From: Acidianus sp. HS-5
GTDB lineage: Archaea > Thermoproteota > Thermoprotei_A > Sulfolobales > Sulfolobaceae
Direction: 5' to 3'
Assembly: GCF_021655615.1 (NCBI RefSeq)
Contig: NZ_AP025245.1
Coordinates: forward strand, 496,001-560,000
DNA: 64,000 bases
Position numbers and translations under genes: made by a program. The notes beneath the pieces are model-generated. The model made no database searches and was not told the DNA's origin. It was given only the letters and a program-made list of their open reading frames with translations. Below, piece by piece: positions 26,243 to 34,211 of the stretch; positions within the stretch are counted from its first letter, which is position 1, and each line of letters opens with the position of its first letter.

Positions 26243-26650
26243 GTGAACATAAAAATACTGACATCACTCCTCGTTCTCACCTTAGTCCTTAATGTAGTCT
26301 TAGGTTTTGAGCTATATGAAGCACTTCACCCATCTCATGTAAGCAGTGTAACACCTAATGTAAAGACTTATTCCTTCTCATTTAGTACAAAGTATAAGTT
26401 CCACGTTAAGAAACTTGGAGAATACATTTTACAATTAAAGGTTCAAGAGGGGATTTTTTCACAGCTTTATGTCATAATTTACTTTAAGCACGGAGAAACT
26501 ATAACTTTGAGTTTAAATAATACTAATGCAAGCGTATATTTTAAGCATAAGGAAGAAAATGCAGTTGCTTATATAAGTGGAGAAAGTTATTCTAATCTAT
26601 CGAAAGAACAAATTTTGAATAATATTAAGTTATGTGTAATAGAATCCTAA
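26243..26650 (+). CDS. Small exported/membrane-anchored protein, 135 residues
   Basis: Not recognised. It begins at GTG with a hydrophobic signal/anchor (NIKILTSLLVLTLVLNVVLG), followed by about 110 residues of alternating beta-type sequence with N-x-S/T sequons (NNTNASV, SNLSKEQ). It probably stays attached to the outer face of the membrane. It is divergent from the membrane-anchored winged-helix protein and 54 bp before a second exported-protein gene, so these three may form one response unit. Confidence 0.6.
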   Translation: MNIKILTSLLVLTLVLNVVLGFELYEALHPSHVSSVTPNVKTYSFSFSTKYKFHVKKLGEYILQLKVQEGIFSQLYVIIYFKHGETITLSLNNTNASVYFKHKEENAVAYISGESYSNLSKEQILNNIKLCVIES

Positions 26651-26704
26651 ATGGAACTGTTCCGGAACGCGATCCTTAAAAGGAGTAAACTACTATCTTA
26701 GCAT

Positions 26705-27169
26705 ATGAAAACAACTCTGTTGTTAGCGTTAGTGGCAATATCCTCGTTAGGAGCGGGAATAGGAATAGCAGGAGTAATGGGGTACGGACCGTTAGCGTAT
26801 ATTTCATACCATATACAAACTCAGACACAACAAGTAATTCCTGCACATATTAATTTAGGAAATCTAACTGCAGGAGAAAGCAGTAATGTAACTGCAAACG
26901 CTACAGTGACGGTAAGGTCAAACGGTACTTACGAAATTAAGCTCCTCCACGGAGAAAAACTTCAGAAAGCTTTCAGCGAGTTTGAGGTCAAAATAACAAT
27001 AGGGAACACAACGCTTATGCTTACTCCTAAGAACGATACCGCAAGCGTCAATCTAACAAAGGGTACTTACGTCGTCTTCATAGAAATAATATATCAAGTT
27101 TCACAGCATCCCAAAGGAGACCTAAATGTGCTTAATGAGCCACTCTTAATAATACATCCTAAAGAATAA
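26705..27169 (+). CDS. Exported protein with N-terminal signal, 154 residues
   Basis: Not recognised. The signal segment is TTLLLALVAISSLGAGIGIA, then a beta-sandwich-like region with several N-x-S/T sequons (NLTAGESSNVTANATVTV, NGTYEIK, NDTASVNLT). The composition suggests an extracellular glycosylated protein near the S-layer. The preceding gap holds the string CTTAAAAGGAGTAAACTAC, possibly a TATA box or a ribosome site. A T-rich tract follows the stop. Confidence 0.6.
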   Translation: MKTTLLLALVAISSLGAGIGIAGVMGYGPLAYISYHIQTQTQQVIPAHINLGNLTAGESSNVTANATVTVRSNGTYEIKLLHGEKLQKAFSEFEVKITIGNTTLMLTPKNDTASVNLTKGTYVVFIEIIYQVSQHPKGDLNVLNEPLLIIHPKE

Positions 27170-27177
27170 AAAGGCAA

Positions 27178-27198
27178 TTTTTTCTTTTTTCTCTTTTA
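27178..27198 (+). terminator. T-rich terminator
   Basis: A run of T with few C, of about 20 bases, starts nine bases after the stop of the exported-protein gene. Such U-tracts without hairpins are the usual archaeal termination signal. Confidence 0.5.
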
Positions 27199-27295
27199 TA
27201 GTATTAAAGAAATTTCATTGAAACTAGTCGTAATAATTTTTATAAGATTAGTGCTAGTTATAAGGCTTTAAAGTTGCTTATGGAGGTGTAAATTG

Positions 27296-27628
27296 ATGAA
27301 CTTATCTTGTAATGCTGAGTTATGTATTTGTCTTAGTATCAGGGGTCTGAAGAGACGTTTTTATGCCAAGTATCAATGTAGGCTTATGGCTTATACTACA
27401 ATAAAGGTTACAGATGAGGTAAGAGCGAAGTTAATGAAGATAGCTGGTGAACTTAAGGCGGAAAAGGGTGATAATATTAGTATTAATGACGTGCTGCAAT
27501 ACCTCATTTCCCTTTATGAAGAAAGGAAAAGAAATAAGAAACCGTTGAATATGCACGACTTTGATGAGCTAATTATTGAAATGGATGAAAATTCATCAGA
27601 AAAAATCGATGATGTAGTTTATGGATAA
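27296..27628 (+). CDS. vapB: VapB-type antitoxin, with possible N-terminal extension
   Basis: The conserved core is YTTIKVTDEVRAKLMKIAGE (from ATG 27386), a ribbon-helix-helix/VapB start, followed by NISINDVLQYLISLYEERKR and an acidic C-terminus that would bind the toxin. A strong ribosome site GGAGGTG at 27282-27288 sits 7 bases before ATG 27296, which would add 30 residues (NLSCNAELCICLSIRGLKRR and beyond) not expected in the family. Either start may be real. The stop overlaps the toxin start by 8 bp, as is typical of TA pairs. Confidence 0.7.
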   Translation: MNLSCNAELCICLSIRGLKRRFYAKYQCRLMAYTTIKVTDEVRAKLMKIAGELKAEKGDNISINDVLQYLISLYEERKRNKKPLNMHDFDELIIEMDENSSEKIDDVVYG

Positions 27629-28052
27629 GTTAATATTAGATACCTCATATTTCATAGCTTATCTGGATAGTAAAGATAATCATCGTAAGGAAGCGTTAAA
27701 ACTAGCAGAGAAAATAAAGGATTACGAAGCTGTAATTACTGACTATATATTTGATGAACTTATAACCTTCCTAACATATCACGTAAATAAGGACTATGCA
27801 ATTAAAATAGTCACGTCGATTTTAGAGAAAGTGAAAGATGGTGAATTGGAGATATTTCTAGTAGATTGGGAAGTATTTACCAATGCAATAAATTATCTTA
27901 TTGAGAAAAAGTTAAGCTTCACAGACTGTACAATTCTTTCTTCAATGGATAAATTAAAAACGTAGTACTTGTTAAGTTTTGATAGTGACTTTGATAACAT
28001 AAGCTTACTAAAATTGGGAAAGGAAGTAGTAAATATAAGATATTTGCAGTAA
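27621..28052 (+). pseudogene. vapC: VapC PIN-domain toxin interrupted by an amber codon
   Basis: The frame encodes a PIN ribonuclease of 143 residues. D7 (LILDTSYFIAY), E46 (IFDELITF) and D102 (SFTDCTIL) are acidic active-site residues. TAG at 27963-27965 stops it after KLKT, but the same frame continues without shift as YLLSFDSDFDNISLLKLGKE and ends at 28052 with NIRYLQ. KTKYLLSFDSDFD is what an intact family member would show, so AAG to TAG is the simplest change. The truncated 114-residue product lacks the last conserved aspartates and is likely inactive. Confidence 0.75.
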
Positions 28053-28394
28053 CTGATGAAACGCATTTATCCATATTTTTATTACGAACCTCTAGATTAG
28101 TGACAAATATAATAGATAGAACGTATTTCTGAAATCTCTCGGAGAATTACTTAAGTAACTGTCCTATTCTTCATATTCTTACTTTAACATTTGAACAGTT
28201 TATATTTTAGAACTTTCTTACAGTGTAGAACTTTCTTAGAACAGTCAATTTCCTTATTTCGGACATTATACTCCATTAAATCGTATTTCATTCTCTCTAA
28301 TAAAAATATGAAAGTTCATTCATATATTTACTTTTGTTCGTATTTAAGTCTAAAAAGGAAAAAATATATAAATAATCTCTCGCAATAAGAAGTG
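28053..28394. other. Gene-free stretch before the aldehyde oxidoreductase operon
   Basis: No credible gene; the only open frame (28191-28388) is Tyr/Phe/Ser-rich and has no supporting signal. A 13-bp direct repeat TAGAACTTTCTTA occurs at about 28207 and 28227, 20 bp apart. The TATA box of the next operon lies at 28364-28374. Confidence 0.5.
28364..28374 (+). promoter_or_regulatory. TATA box of the aldehyde oxidoreductase operon
   Basis: ATATATAAATA lies 21-31 bp before ATG 28395, preceded by a purine-rich AAAAAGGAAAAA that could serve as the TFB element. Leaderless transcription is expected. Confidence 0.6.
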
Positions 28395-29246
28395 ATGTAT
28401 CCTCCAGAATTTGGATATTACAAACCTGAATCTCTAGCTGACGCTCTTGACTTTTTAAAGGGCGGGAACGTTAAACCCATAGCAGGAGGGCAAAGTTTAA
28501 TACCTATGCTGAAGTTCAGGATTATTCAACCCAAGTTTCTTCTAGATCTGAACCCTTTAAAAGAGCTTTCCTATGTTATCCCAGAGGAGAATGAGATTAG
28601 GATAGGTGCTTTAACCAGGTATTCTGAAATGGTTAAGAGCGGTATAGTAAGGAGGGATTTACCACTACTCCATGAGGCTTCAGGAAAGGTTGGAGACCTA
28701 CAAGTAAGGAACATGGGAACTATAGGAGGTAGCTTATCTAATGCGGATCCTTCAGCAGACTTTCCTGCAGTGTCATTAGCTTATGATGCGAAAATCAAGC
28801 TAATTTCAACACAAGGGGAAAGGGAAGTAAATGCAAAGGATTTCTTTAAAGGACCGTTTACTACTGAGCTAAGGGAAGACGAATTACTGAAAGAGGTGGA
28901 GTTCCCAATACTTAAGGGATATAAGCATACTTATGCTAAGATAGTGAGAAGAGCAGGAGATTTTGCACTGGTAGGAATGGCGGTTTTAGCAAAAGTGGGA
29001 GAGACGGTAGAGGACATTAGGATTGCCTACACGGGAGTTTCAGATAAACCTTACAGATCTTACGAATTGGAGAAGACGTTGATAGGCTCTAAGCCTAATG
29101 AAGACCAATTAAGGAAGTTCTCTGAGGACGTAATAAAGGAAGTAAATCCGCCCTCTGATTCCAGGGGTTCCTCAGATTATAAAAAGAAGGTTATGAAGAA
29201 CTTAACTTTCAATACGTTAAAGGAGGTGCTCCTACATGCTAGCTAG
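28395..29246 (+). CDS. cutB: Aldehyde oxidoreductase, medium FAD-binding subunit
   Basis: 283 residues of the CO-dehydrogenase/xanthine-oxidase FAD subunit family. The two pyrophosphate-binding motifs are AGGQSLIPMLKFR (about residue 30) and GTIGGSLSNADPSADFP (about 113), and the C-terminal cluster domain follows. It passes electrons from the iron-sulfur subunit to its FAD and then to an acceptor. Size agrees with the 32-kDa subunit of the glyceraldehyde oxidoreductase of Sulfolobus acidocaldarius. ATG 28395 is preferred over GTG 28392. It overlaps the small-subunit gene by 11 bp. Confidence 0.9.
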   Translation: MYPPEFGYYKPESLADALDFLKGGNVKPIAGGQSLIPMLKFRIIQPKFLLDLNPLKELSYVIPEENEIRIGALTRYSEMVKSGIVRRDLPLLHEASGKVGDLQVRNMGTIGGSLSNADPSADFPAVSLAYDAKIKLISTQGEREVNAKDFFKGPFTTELREDELLKEVEFPILKGYKHTYAKIVRRAGDFALVGMAVLAKVGETVEDIRIAYTGVSDKPYRSYELEKTLIGSKPNEDQLRKFSEDVIKEVNPPSDSRGSSDYKKKVMKNLTFNTLKEVLLHAS

Positions 29247-29721
29247 ACCGGGAGAAAAAGTAAAAATAAAGGTAAAAGTTAATGGAATTTGGTACGAAAG
29301 GGAAGTAGAACCTAGAAAGCTTCTAGTTCACTTCCTTAGGGACGATTTAGGCTTAACGGGAACTAAAATAGGTTGTGACACCTCTACTTGCGGTGCCTGT
29401 ACTGTGTTGATGAATGGAAAGTCAGTAAAGTCTTGCACCGTCTTGGCAGTCCAAGCTGACGGAGCTGAGATAACTACGATTGAAGATGGAGACGGTAAGC
29501 TTCGTGCAATCCAAGAGGCATTTAAGGAAAATTTTGCACTCCAATGCGGTTATTGCACTCCAGGAATGATAATGCAGAGTTATTACTTATTAAGTGAAAA
29601 CCCCTCACCTTCGGAGGAGGAAATAAGGGAAGGACTTCACGGTAACATATGCAGGTGTACAGGGTACCAAAATATAGTTAAAGCAGTACAAGATGCATCA
29701 AGGAGGTTGGTTAAACAATGA
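29236..29721 (+). CDS. cutC: Aldehyde oxidoreductase, small [2Fe-2S] subunit
   Basis: 161 residues. The plant-type ferredoxin cluster is C47, C52, C55, C67 (GCDTSTCGACTVLMNGKSVKSC spans them) and the second helical-domain cluster is C104, C107, C139, C141 (CGYC, CRC). Both are complete, so it can carry electrons from the molybdenum site to FAD. The gene overlaps the medium subunit before it and the large subunit after it by 4 bp (ATGA), giving a tightly coupled operon. Confidence 0.93.
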   Translation: MLARPGEKVKIKVKVNGIWYEREVEPRKLLVHFLRDDLGLTGTKIGCDTSTCGACTVLMNGKSVKSCTVLAVQADGAEITTIEDGDGKLRAIQEAFKENFALQCGYCTPGMIMQSYYLLSENPSPSEEEIREGLHGNICRCTGYQNIVKAVQDASRRLVKQ

Positions 29722-31931
29722 ACTACGTAGGTAAAGCCGTAAAAAGGTTATATGACGATAAGTTCGTTACTGGGAAATCAACTTACGTTGACGACATACA
29801 AATAAATGCATTATATGCTGGATTCGTTAGAAGTCCCTACGCCCACGCTCTAATAAAATCAGTAGACGTTACAGACGCGTTAAAAGTCCCGGGAATTGTT
29901 GCAGTATATACTGCTAAAGACCTTCAAGTGAAGGAAGGTATAGGGATTTGGACTACCTATGAGGATCCTAGGCAGTGGAAGTTCATTCCAAGAAAACCGT
30001 TAGCTGAGAGGGAAGTAAAATACGCTGGAGACCCTGTTGCAATAGTTATAGGAACTGACAAATATAACGTGAGAGATGCAATAGATAAAGTTAGCGTGGA
30101 TTATGAAAAGCTTCCGGCAATAGTTAAAATGGAGGAAGCATTAGAAGACAAGACGCTAGTTCACGATGAGTTGAAAACTAATGTTGCATTCGACCAGACT
30201 TTTTCAGGAGGTAATGTAGACGAAGCGTTCAGAAGTGCTGACAGGAAAATTGAAGTTGAGATAACAAATAATAGAGTCATCCCTAACCCGATGGAGCCTA
30301 GGGGGATAGTTTCCAGGTATGAGGGAGGCTTTCTAACAGTATGGTACTCAACTCAAGTGCCCCACGCTGCAAGAGCTGAGTTCTCAAGAGTTCTAGGAAT
30401 TCCAGCATCTAAGATAAGGGTAATAATGCCTGACGTAGGAGGAGCTTTCGGTAGTAAGGTCAATATACTTCCAGAAGACGTTGCAGTAGTGCTTTCATCA
30501 ATAAAGCTTGGAAGACCGGTAAGATGGACTGCCACAAGGAGCGAGGAAATGATATCTTCAGAAGCTAGGCATAACACATTCAAGGGAGAGGTCGCATTCA
30601 AGAGTGATGGGACAATACTCGGCATAAGAGGAGACCTAATAGTCGATATGGGGGCATACTTAACTTATACCTCACCTTTACAACCTGCAATAGTTCCTCT
30701 AATGATCCCTGGACCTTATAAGATACAAGCGATTAACGTAAGGAGCAGGGCAGTTTACACTAACACTCCTCCAATAACAATGTACAGAGGTGCAAGTAGG
30801 CCAGAGGCAACTTTCATAATAGAGAGGATTATGAGTAACGTTGCAGATGAGCTCGGTATTGATGATGTGACAATAAGGGAAAAGAACTTGATAACAACAC
30901 TCCCTTATGCGAACCCCTTGGGATTAAAATACGACAGCGGTGATTACTTAAGTTTACTTCACGAAGGAGTAGAAAAGCTTGAGTACAATAAGCTTAAAGC
31001 TTGGGCAAAGGCGATGAGGGAGAGAGGAAGGAAAGTAGGTGTAGGATTAGCTTTCTATCTTGAAATAAGCGGTTTCGGTCCATGGGAATTCGGTGAAGTT
31101 AGAGTAACAGAGACTGGAGATGTAATAGTTACGACTGGAGGTACTCCTCATGGACAAGGAAGTGAGACTGGAATTGCCCAGATTGTTGCCGATGAACTTC
31201 AAATAGACATTAATAAGGTAAAAGTTGTATGGGGAGACACTGAAGTAGTATCTGCAGGAATGGGGACTTACGGCTCAAGGACTGCAGCCGCAGCAGCAAG
31301 TGCAGCTAAGGTTGCAGCAACAAAAGTTTTAGAGAAGATGAAAAAGTCTGCAGCAAAGATGCTCAAAGTTGACGTGGAGGAAGTTAAGTACTCTTCCGGA
31401 GAATTTGAGGCTAACGGAAGGAAAGTTTCGTGGAATGAAGTAGCTGACTTCGCTTACAAGAGCGATGAACCTGGAATATTTGAGGAGTTAATCTTGCCAG
31501 GAGACGTTACGTTCCCTTACGGAGTTCACGTAGCAGTAGTTGAAGTAGATGACTACGGAATCGCAAGAGTCAGTGAGTATAAAGCTTATGATGATATAGG
31601 CATGGTAATCAATCCCGCCTTGGCTGAAGGGCAAATACATGGAGGTGCTACGCAGGCGGTAGGACAGGCTGTATTAGAGGAGGCTGTAATAAACGATGAA
31701 GGACAGTTGGCAGTTACTTACGCTGATTATCTAGTTCCTACTGCAGTTGAAGCTCCTAAATTCGAGTCATACTTTACAGAAAAGCCTCATGTATCTCAAT
31801 ATCCTACCGGTGCTAAAGGTGTTGGAGAGGCTGCACTTATCGTAGGGCCTGCAGCAATAGTTAGGGCATTAGAAGACGCTACAGGGAAGAGGTTTAACCA
31901 TACTCCCGTCAAGCCAGAAGAATTAAGCTAG
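29718..31931 (+). CDS. cutA: Aldehyde oxidoreductase, large molybdenum-cofactor subunit
   Basis: 737 residues, the usual size of the 80-kDa subunit of Sulfolobales aldehyde oxidoreductases. It has the N-terminal GKSTYVDDIQ region, GGAFGSK cofactor motif, the TMYRGASRPEA active-site loop, HGQGSETGIAQIVADELQI, and GAKGVGEAAL with the catalytic glutamate near residue 705. The loop lacks the AYRCSFR signature of true CO dehydrogenase, so this is an aldehyde oxidiser, probably converting glyceraldehyde to glycerate in the non-phosphorylating Entner-Doudoroff route. The substrate remains an inference from the known Sulfolobus enzyme. Confidence 0.9.
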   Translation: MNYVGKAVKRLYDDKFVTGKSTYVDDIQINALYAGFVRSPYAHALIKSVDVTDALKVPGIVAVYTAKDLQVKEGIGIWTTYEDPRQWKFIPRKPLAEREVKYAGDPVAIVIGTDKYNVRDAIDKVSVDYEKLPAIVKMEEALEDKTLVHDELKTNVAFDQTFSGGNVDEAFRSADRKIEVEITNNRVIPNPMEPRGIVSRYEGGFLTVWYSTQVPHAARAEFSRVLGIPASKIRVIMPDVGGAFGSKVNILPEDVAVVLSSIKLGRPVRWTATRSEEMISSEARHNTFKGEVAFKSDGTILGIRGDLIVDMGAYLTYTSPLQPAIVPLMIPGPYKIQAINVRSRAVYTNTPPITMYRGASRPEATFIIERIMSNVADELGIDDVTIREKNLITTLPYANPLGLKYDSGDYLSLLHEGVEKLEYNKLKAWAKAMRERGRKVGVGLAFYLEISGFGPWEFGEVRVTETGDVIVTTGGTPHGQGSETGIAQIVADELQIDINKVKVVWGDTEVVSAGMGTYGSRTAAAAASAAKVAATKVLEKMKKSAAKMLKVDVEEVKYSSGEFEANGRKVSWNEVADFAYKSDEPGIFEELILPGDVTFPYGVHVAVVEVDDYGIARVSEYKAYDDIGMVINPALAEGQIHGGATQAVGQAVLEEAVINDEGQLAVTYADYLVPTAVEAPKFESYFTEKPHVSQYPTGAKGVGEAALIVGPAAIVRALEDATGKRFNHTPVKPEELS

Positions 31932-31944
31932 AAAAGAAATTATA

Positions 31945-31964
31945 TTCTCTCTCTTTCTTTTTTT
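31945..31964. terminator. Pyrimidine-rich terminator between convergent genes
   Basis: A pure C/T tract of 20 bases ends in seven T, 14 bases past the stop of the large subunit. It overlaps the last codons of the convergent QueC gene. Confidence 0.5.
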
Positions 31965-32550
31965 ATCTTAAATAAACAGTCTCATCTTTTACTCCTGCTT
32001 CTTTAAATGCAATCTTTCTAGCCTGGCACTCTGAGCAAACTCCGCAGTGATATTTATGACCCAGGAAGCAGGAGTATGTTTTCCCCAGATCAATTCCTTG
32101 TTTTGCCCCCATCTTAACTATTATCGACTTACTTAGGTTAACGAATGGCATAGAAAGCTTAACTCCGTAAATTTCTGCAAGCTTTTTCATAGTGGATATT
32201 ATCAGAGGTTTATCTTTCTCAAATAAACATTCCTCACTTGCAGTAGCGAAGATTACCTCGTCGTATTTCCTTTCTTTTGCATAAGTTAAAGCAATGGACA
32301 AGAGAATTACATTCCTGTGAACAATTGGTTCGTTAGGTCTTATTCCTAAGCTGTCGTAAAACGCTTTTCCTAGAGAAGGAATTTTAATCTCCACGAGTTT
32401 TTTATTAAGTTTTTTACAGTGATAAAGCGCAAATTCTCTCTGCATTTTTGCAGACCTTTGACCGTAGTCTATGAAGAGACAGTCAACATCCTTAAATTTG
32501 TAAAGTGCAACTGTGGAATTTATTCCGCCGGAGTAAAGCAGGAGTTTCAT
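31963..32550 (-). CDS. queC: QueC-like 7-cyano-7-deazaguanine synthase
   Basis: 195 residues of the adenine-nucleotide alpha-hydrolase (PP-loop) superfamily. The loop SGGINST is at residues 7-13, and the zinc-binding cysteines C161, C169, C172, C175 (CFLGHKYHCGVCSEC) are the QueC signature. It should convert 7-carboxy-7-deazaguanine to preQ0 with ATP and ammonia, feeding archaeosine in tRNA. QueE, the preceding enzyme, is at 61475-62092. The standard motif is SGGxDS; here the aspartate is asparagine, and the protein is about 25 residues shorter than bacterial QueC. It is convergent with the aldehyde oxidoreductase operon. Confidence 0.85.
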   Translation of the reverse strand: MKLLLYSGGINSTVALYKFKDVDCLFIDYGQRSAKMQREFALYHCKKLNKKLVEIKIPSLGKAFYDSLGIRPNEPIVHRNVILLSIALTYAKERKYDEVIFATASEECLFEKDKPLIISTMKKLAEIYGVKLSMPFVNLSKSIIVKMGAKQGIDLGKTYSCFLGHKYHCGVCSECQARKIAFKEAGVKDETVYLR

Positions 32551-32879
32551 AAATTAAAGAATGGATTCAAGTTTATCAATTCTTATTGAGTTAATGATGT
32601 TTTGAAGCAACCAAGAATATCTTGAATGCACTTCCTTATTTGCATTCCATTAGATTAACCAAGTTTCGTACATGATCTAATGTAAATATTACGCTTTTTA
32701 TGAACTACTTTAATAAATTTATTAATATTAGATCATTCGATCTTCCAACCTTAAAACCATTATATCGATCTACAAAAATATAAACTCGTAAATAATATGT
32801 TTTATTGAAACTGAAAATTACGCCGTAGTTTGTATCTTAAACTGTGAGGTTTTAATTTGGGATATAAAAAATTATTTGA
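32551..32879. other. Gene-free AT-rich stretch
   Basis: No coding frame, tRNA or clear element is seen. It holds the minus-strand promoter of QueC at its left side and runs of A/T, with a TTATTAATATTAGATC region and GATC-containing repeats near 32665 and 32725 (TAGATC, GATCATTCGATC). Confidence 0.4.
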
Positions 32880-33182
32880 TTAACTTTCATTTTCCTTTAA
32901 TTCTGTGTAAATCCTGTGATAAGGCCTTCCTTCTAAGATTGTTTTTCCATATGTAGTGGTCTCCTTATAGTCATTACTGAGAGTAAATTTTCTGAAGGAG
33001 TCTAAATCCTTCCATTCGCTGTAGATTAAGTACTCCCTCGGATCGTCAACCCTTCTATATAGCTTTGCGTCAATAAAACCTATGTCTGAGCTCTTCAAAA
33101 TGGAAACCACTTTTAAAAATGCCTCTTCAAATTCCTTTTCATGTCCTTCTCTCACTCTATAATAAAGGCCAACATTTATCAT
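32880..33182 (-). CDS. Antibiotic-biosynthesis-monooxygenase (ABM) domain protein
   Basis: 100 residues from ATG 33182, which begins at the natural first strand INVGLYYRVREGHEKEFEEA; an upstream in-frame ATG at 33200 adds only NLFLF. The pattern of a first strand, helix with K/E-rich face, LYRRVDDPREYLIYSEWKDL and a final strand matches the ferredoxin-like ABM dimer. Members include haem-degrading and quinol monooxygenases. Its place at the end of the respiratory cluster hints at haem or quinone handling. Function is unproven. Confidence 0.7.
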   Translation of the reverse strand: MINVGLYYRVREGHEKEFEEAFLKVVSILKSSDIGFIDAKLYRRVDDPREYLIYSEWKDLDSFRKFTLSNDYKETTTYGKTILEGRPYHRIYTELKENES

Positions 33183-33220
33183 AAATAAAAATAAATTCAT
33201 TAAATTTTAAATTTAACTCG

Positions 33221-34201
33221 TTACGCTCTATTAACGATCCATGCAAGACCTTTGCTTATCTCTCTGACTGATAATAGATTGTAATTTCCATCATAGGTTC
33301 TTACAACTACATGTCTAATACCCTTAATTTCCATTACGCTTAATGCTTTAGATATTCTTTCTCCTTCATCTAATATTGGTACATCGTACCTTACTTCAAT
33401 AGTTGAATCTCTACTCCTTCCCTCTGAAATCATCCTTATCCCATCCTTCAGAGTAAAAATTCCCGGCTTTGTGCCAATTACTAATCCTGCCTTTCTTTTT
33501 TTCTCAAGTAATGTAGTTAATGCATCGTATAATGTAGTGTTGCTTTCCAGAATTACTGGATCCATAAAGAGGAACTCGGAAATTTTCTTTTCTCCTTTTA
33601 ATACGTGAATCTCAACACTATCGTTCTTAATTACATTACTTACAGCTAATCCTCTCAGGCAATCCTTCAACGATAATATTCCGGACAAGTTTTGCCTCTC
33701 ATCTATTATAGGAAGATGTGAAATCCCCTTCTCGAGCATTAGATCTAAAGCTTGGGATAAAGTAAATCTCTCGGTAATAGTTACCGCATCTCTAAACTCA
33801 ACATTCTCTATTCCGGTTATGAAAGTCCTTAGTACGTCAGTCTCTGTTGCGATCTTTTTGTTTAACATAAGTACCGAACCTATTCCTCTTTCGTGAATTA
33901 TTTTGGAAATTTCTCTCAGCTTTGTTGTATTGACAATAACAGGTTTATTAGCATATCTCCATACTCTTTGCACCGTAACCTTTGCCCTTAAAGGTACTTC
34001 GTTTTCATCTGAGAGCACTATTATGCAGGAATACGGACAAGCCCTTTCACAAGCTTTACATCCAGTACAGTCCCAAGGTCTAATTACCTTTGCTAACCTT
34101 AATTCTCTATCGATAACTAAGCACTTAGCTAATGCACAAGCCCTTTCACACATAAAACAACCTACGCATCTATCCACGTCTATTAAAACTATTGGTTCCA
34201 A
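33221..34201 (-). CDS. Ferredoxin with two [4Fe-4S] motifs fused to CBS domains
   Basis: 326 residues. C12/C15/C18/C22 and C45/C48/C51/C55 form two four-cysteine motifs, enough for two [4Fe-4S] clusters. From about residue 80 to the end come two CBS pairs (for example AVTITERFTLSQALDLMLEK with HLPIIDE, and PILDEGERISKALSVME), which in other proteins bind adenosine nucleotides. The fusion suggests electron transfer tuned by energy charge. TTG 34201 is the start: upstream in-frame is a stop, and AGGTGAT lies 6 bases before it, over the stop of the polyferredoxin gene. Comparable proteins occur in fox clusters of iron-oxidising Sulfolobales. Confidence 0.85.
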   Translation of the reverse strand: MEPIVLIDVDRCVGCFMCERACALAKCLVIDRELRLAKVIRPWDCTGCKACERACPYSCIIVLSDENEVPLRAKVTVQRVWRYANKPVIVNTTKLREISKIIHERGIGSVLMLNKKIATETDVLRTFITGIENVEFRDAVTITERFTLSQALDLMLEKGISHLPIIDERQNLSGILSLKDCLRGLAVSNVIKNDSVEIHVLKGEKKISEFLFMDPVILESNTTLYDALTTLLEKKRKAGLVIGTKPGIFTLKDGIRMISEGRSRDSTIEVRYDVPILDEGERISKALSVMEIKGIRHVVVRTYDGNYNLLSVREISKGLAWIVNRA

Positions 34202-34211
34202 GGCTAATCAC

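Noticed and set aside
24077..28052. Pyrrolysine or amber-suppression system
   Set aside because: Only two TAG cases, no suppressor tRNA or pyl-like gene in the window, and nearby genes are decaying by other lesions.
28191..28388. 65-codon plus-strand frame
   Set aside because: Tyr/Phe/Ser-rich, runs through the promoter of the next operon, and lacks any start signal.
29718..31931. True CO dehydrogenase (CoxL)
   Set aside because: The active-site loop is TMYRGASRPEA and lacks the AYRCSFR signature of CO-oxidising enzymes.
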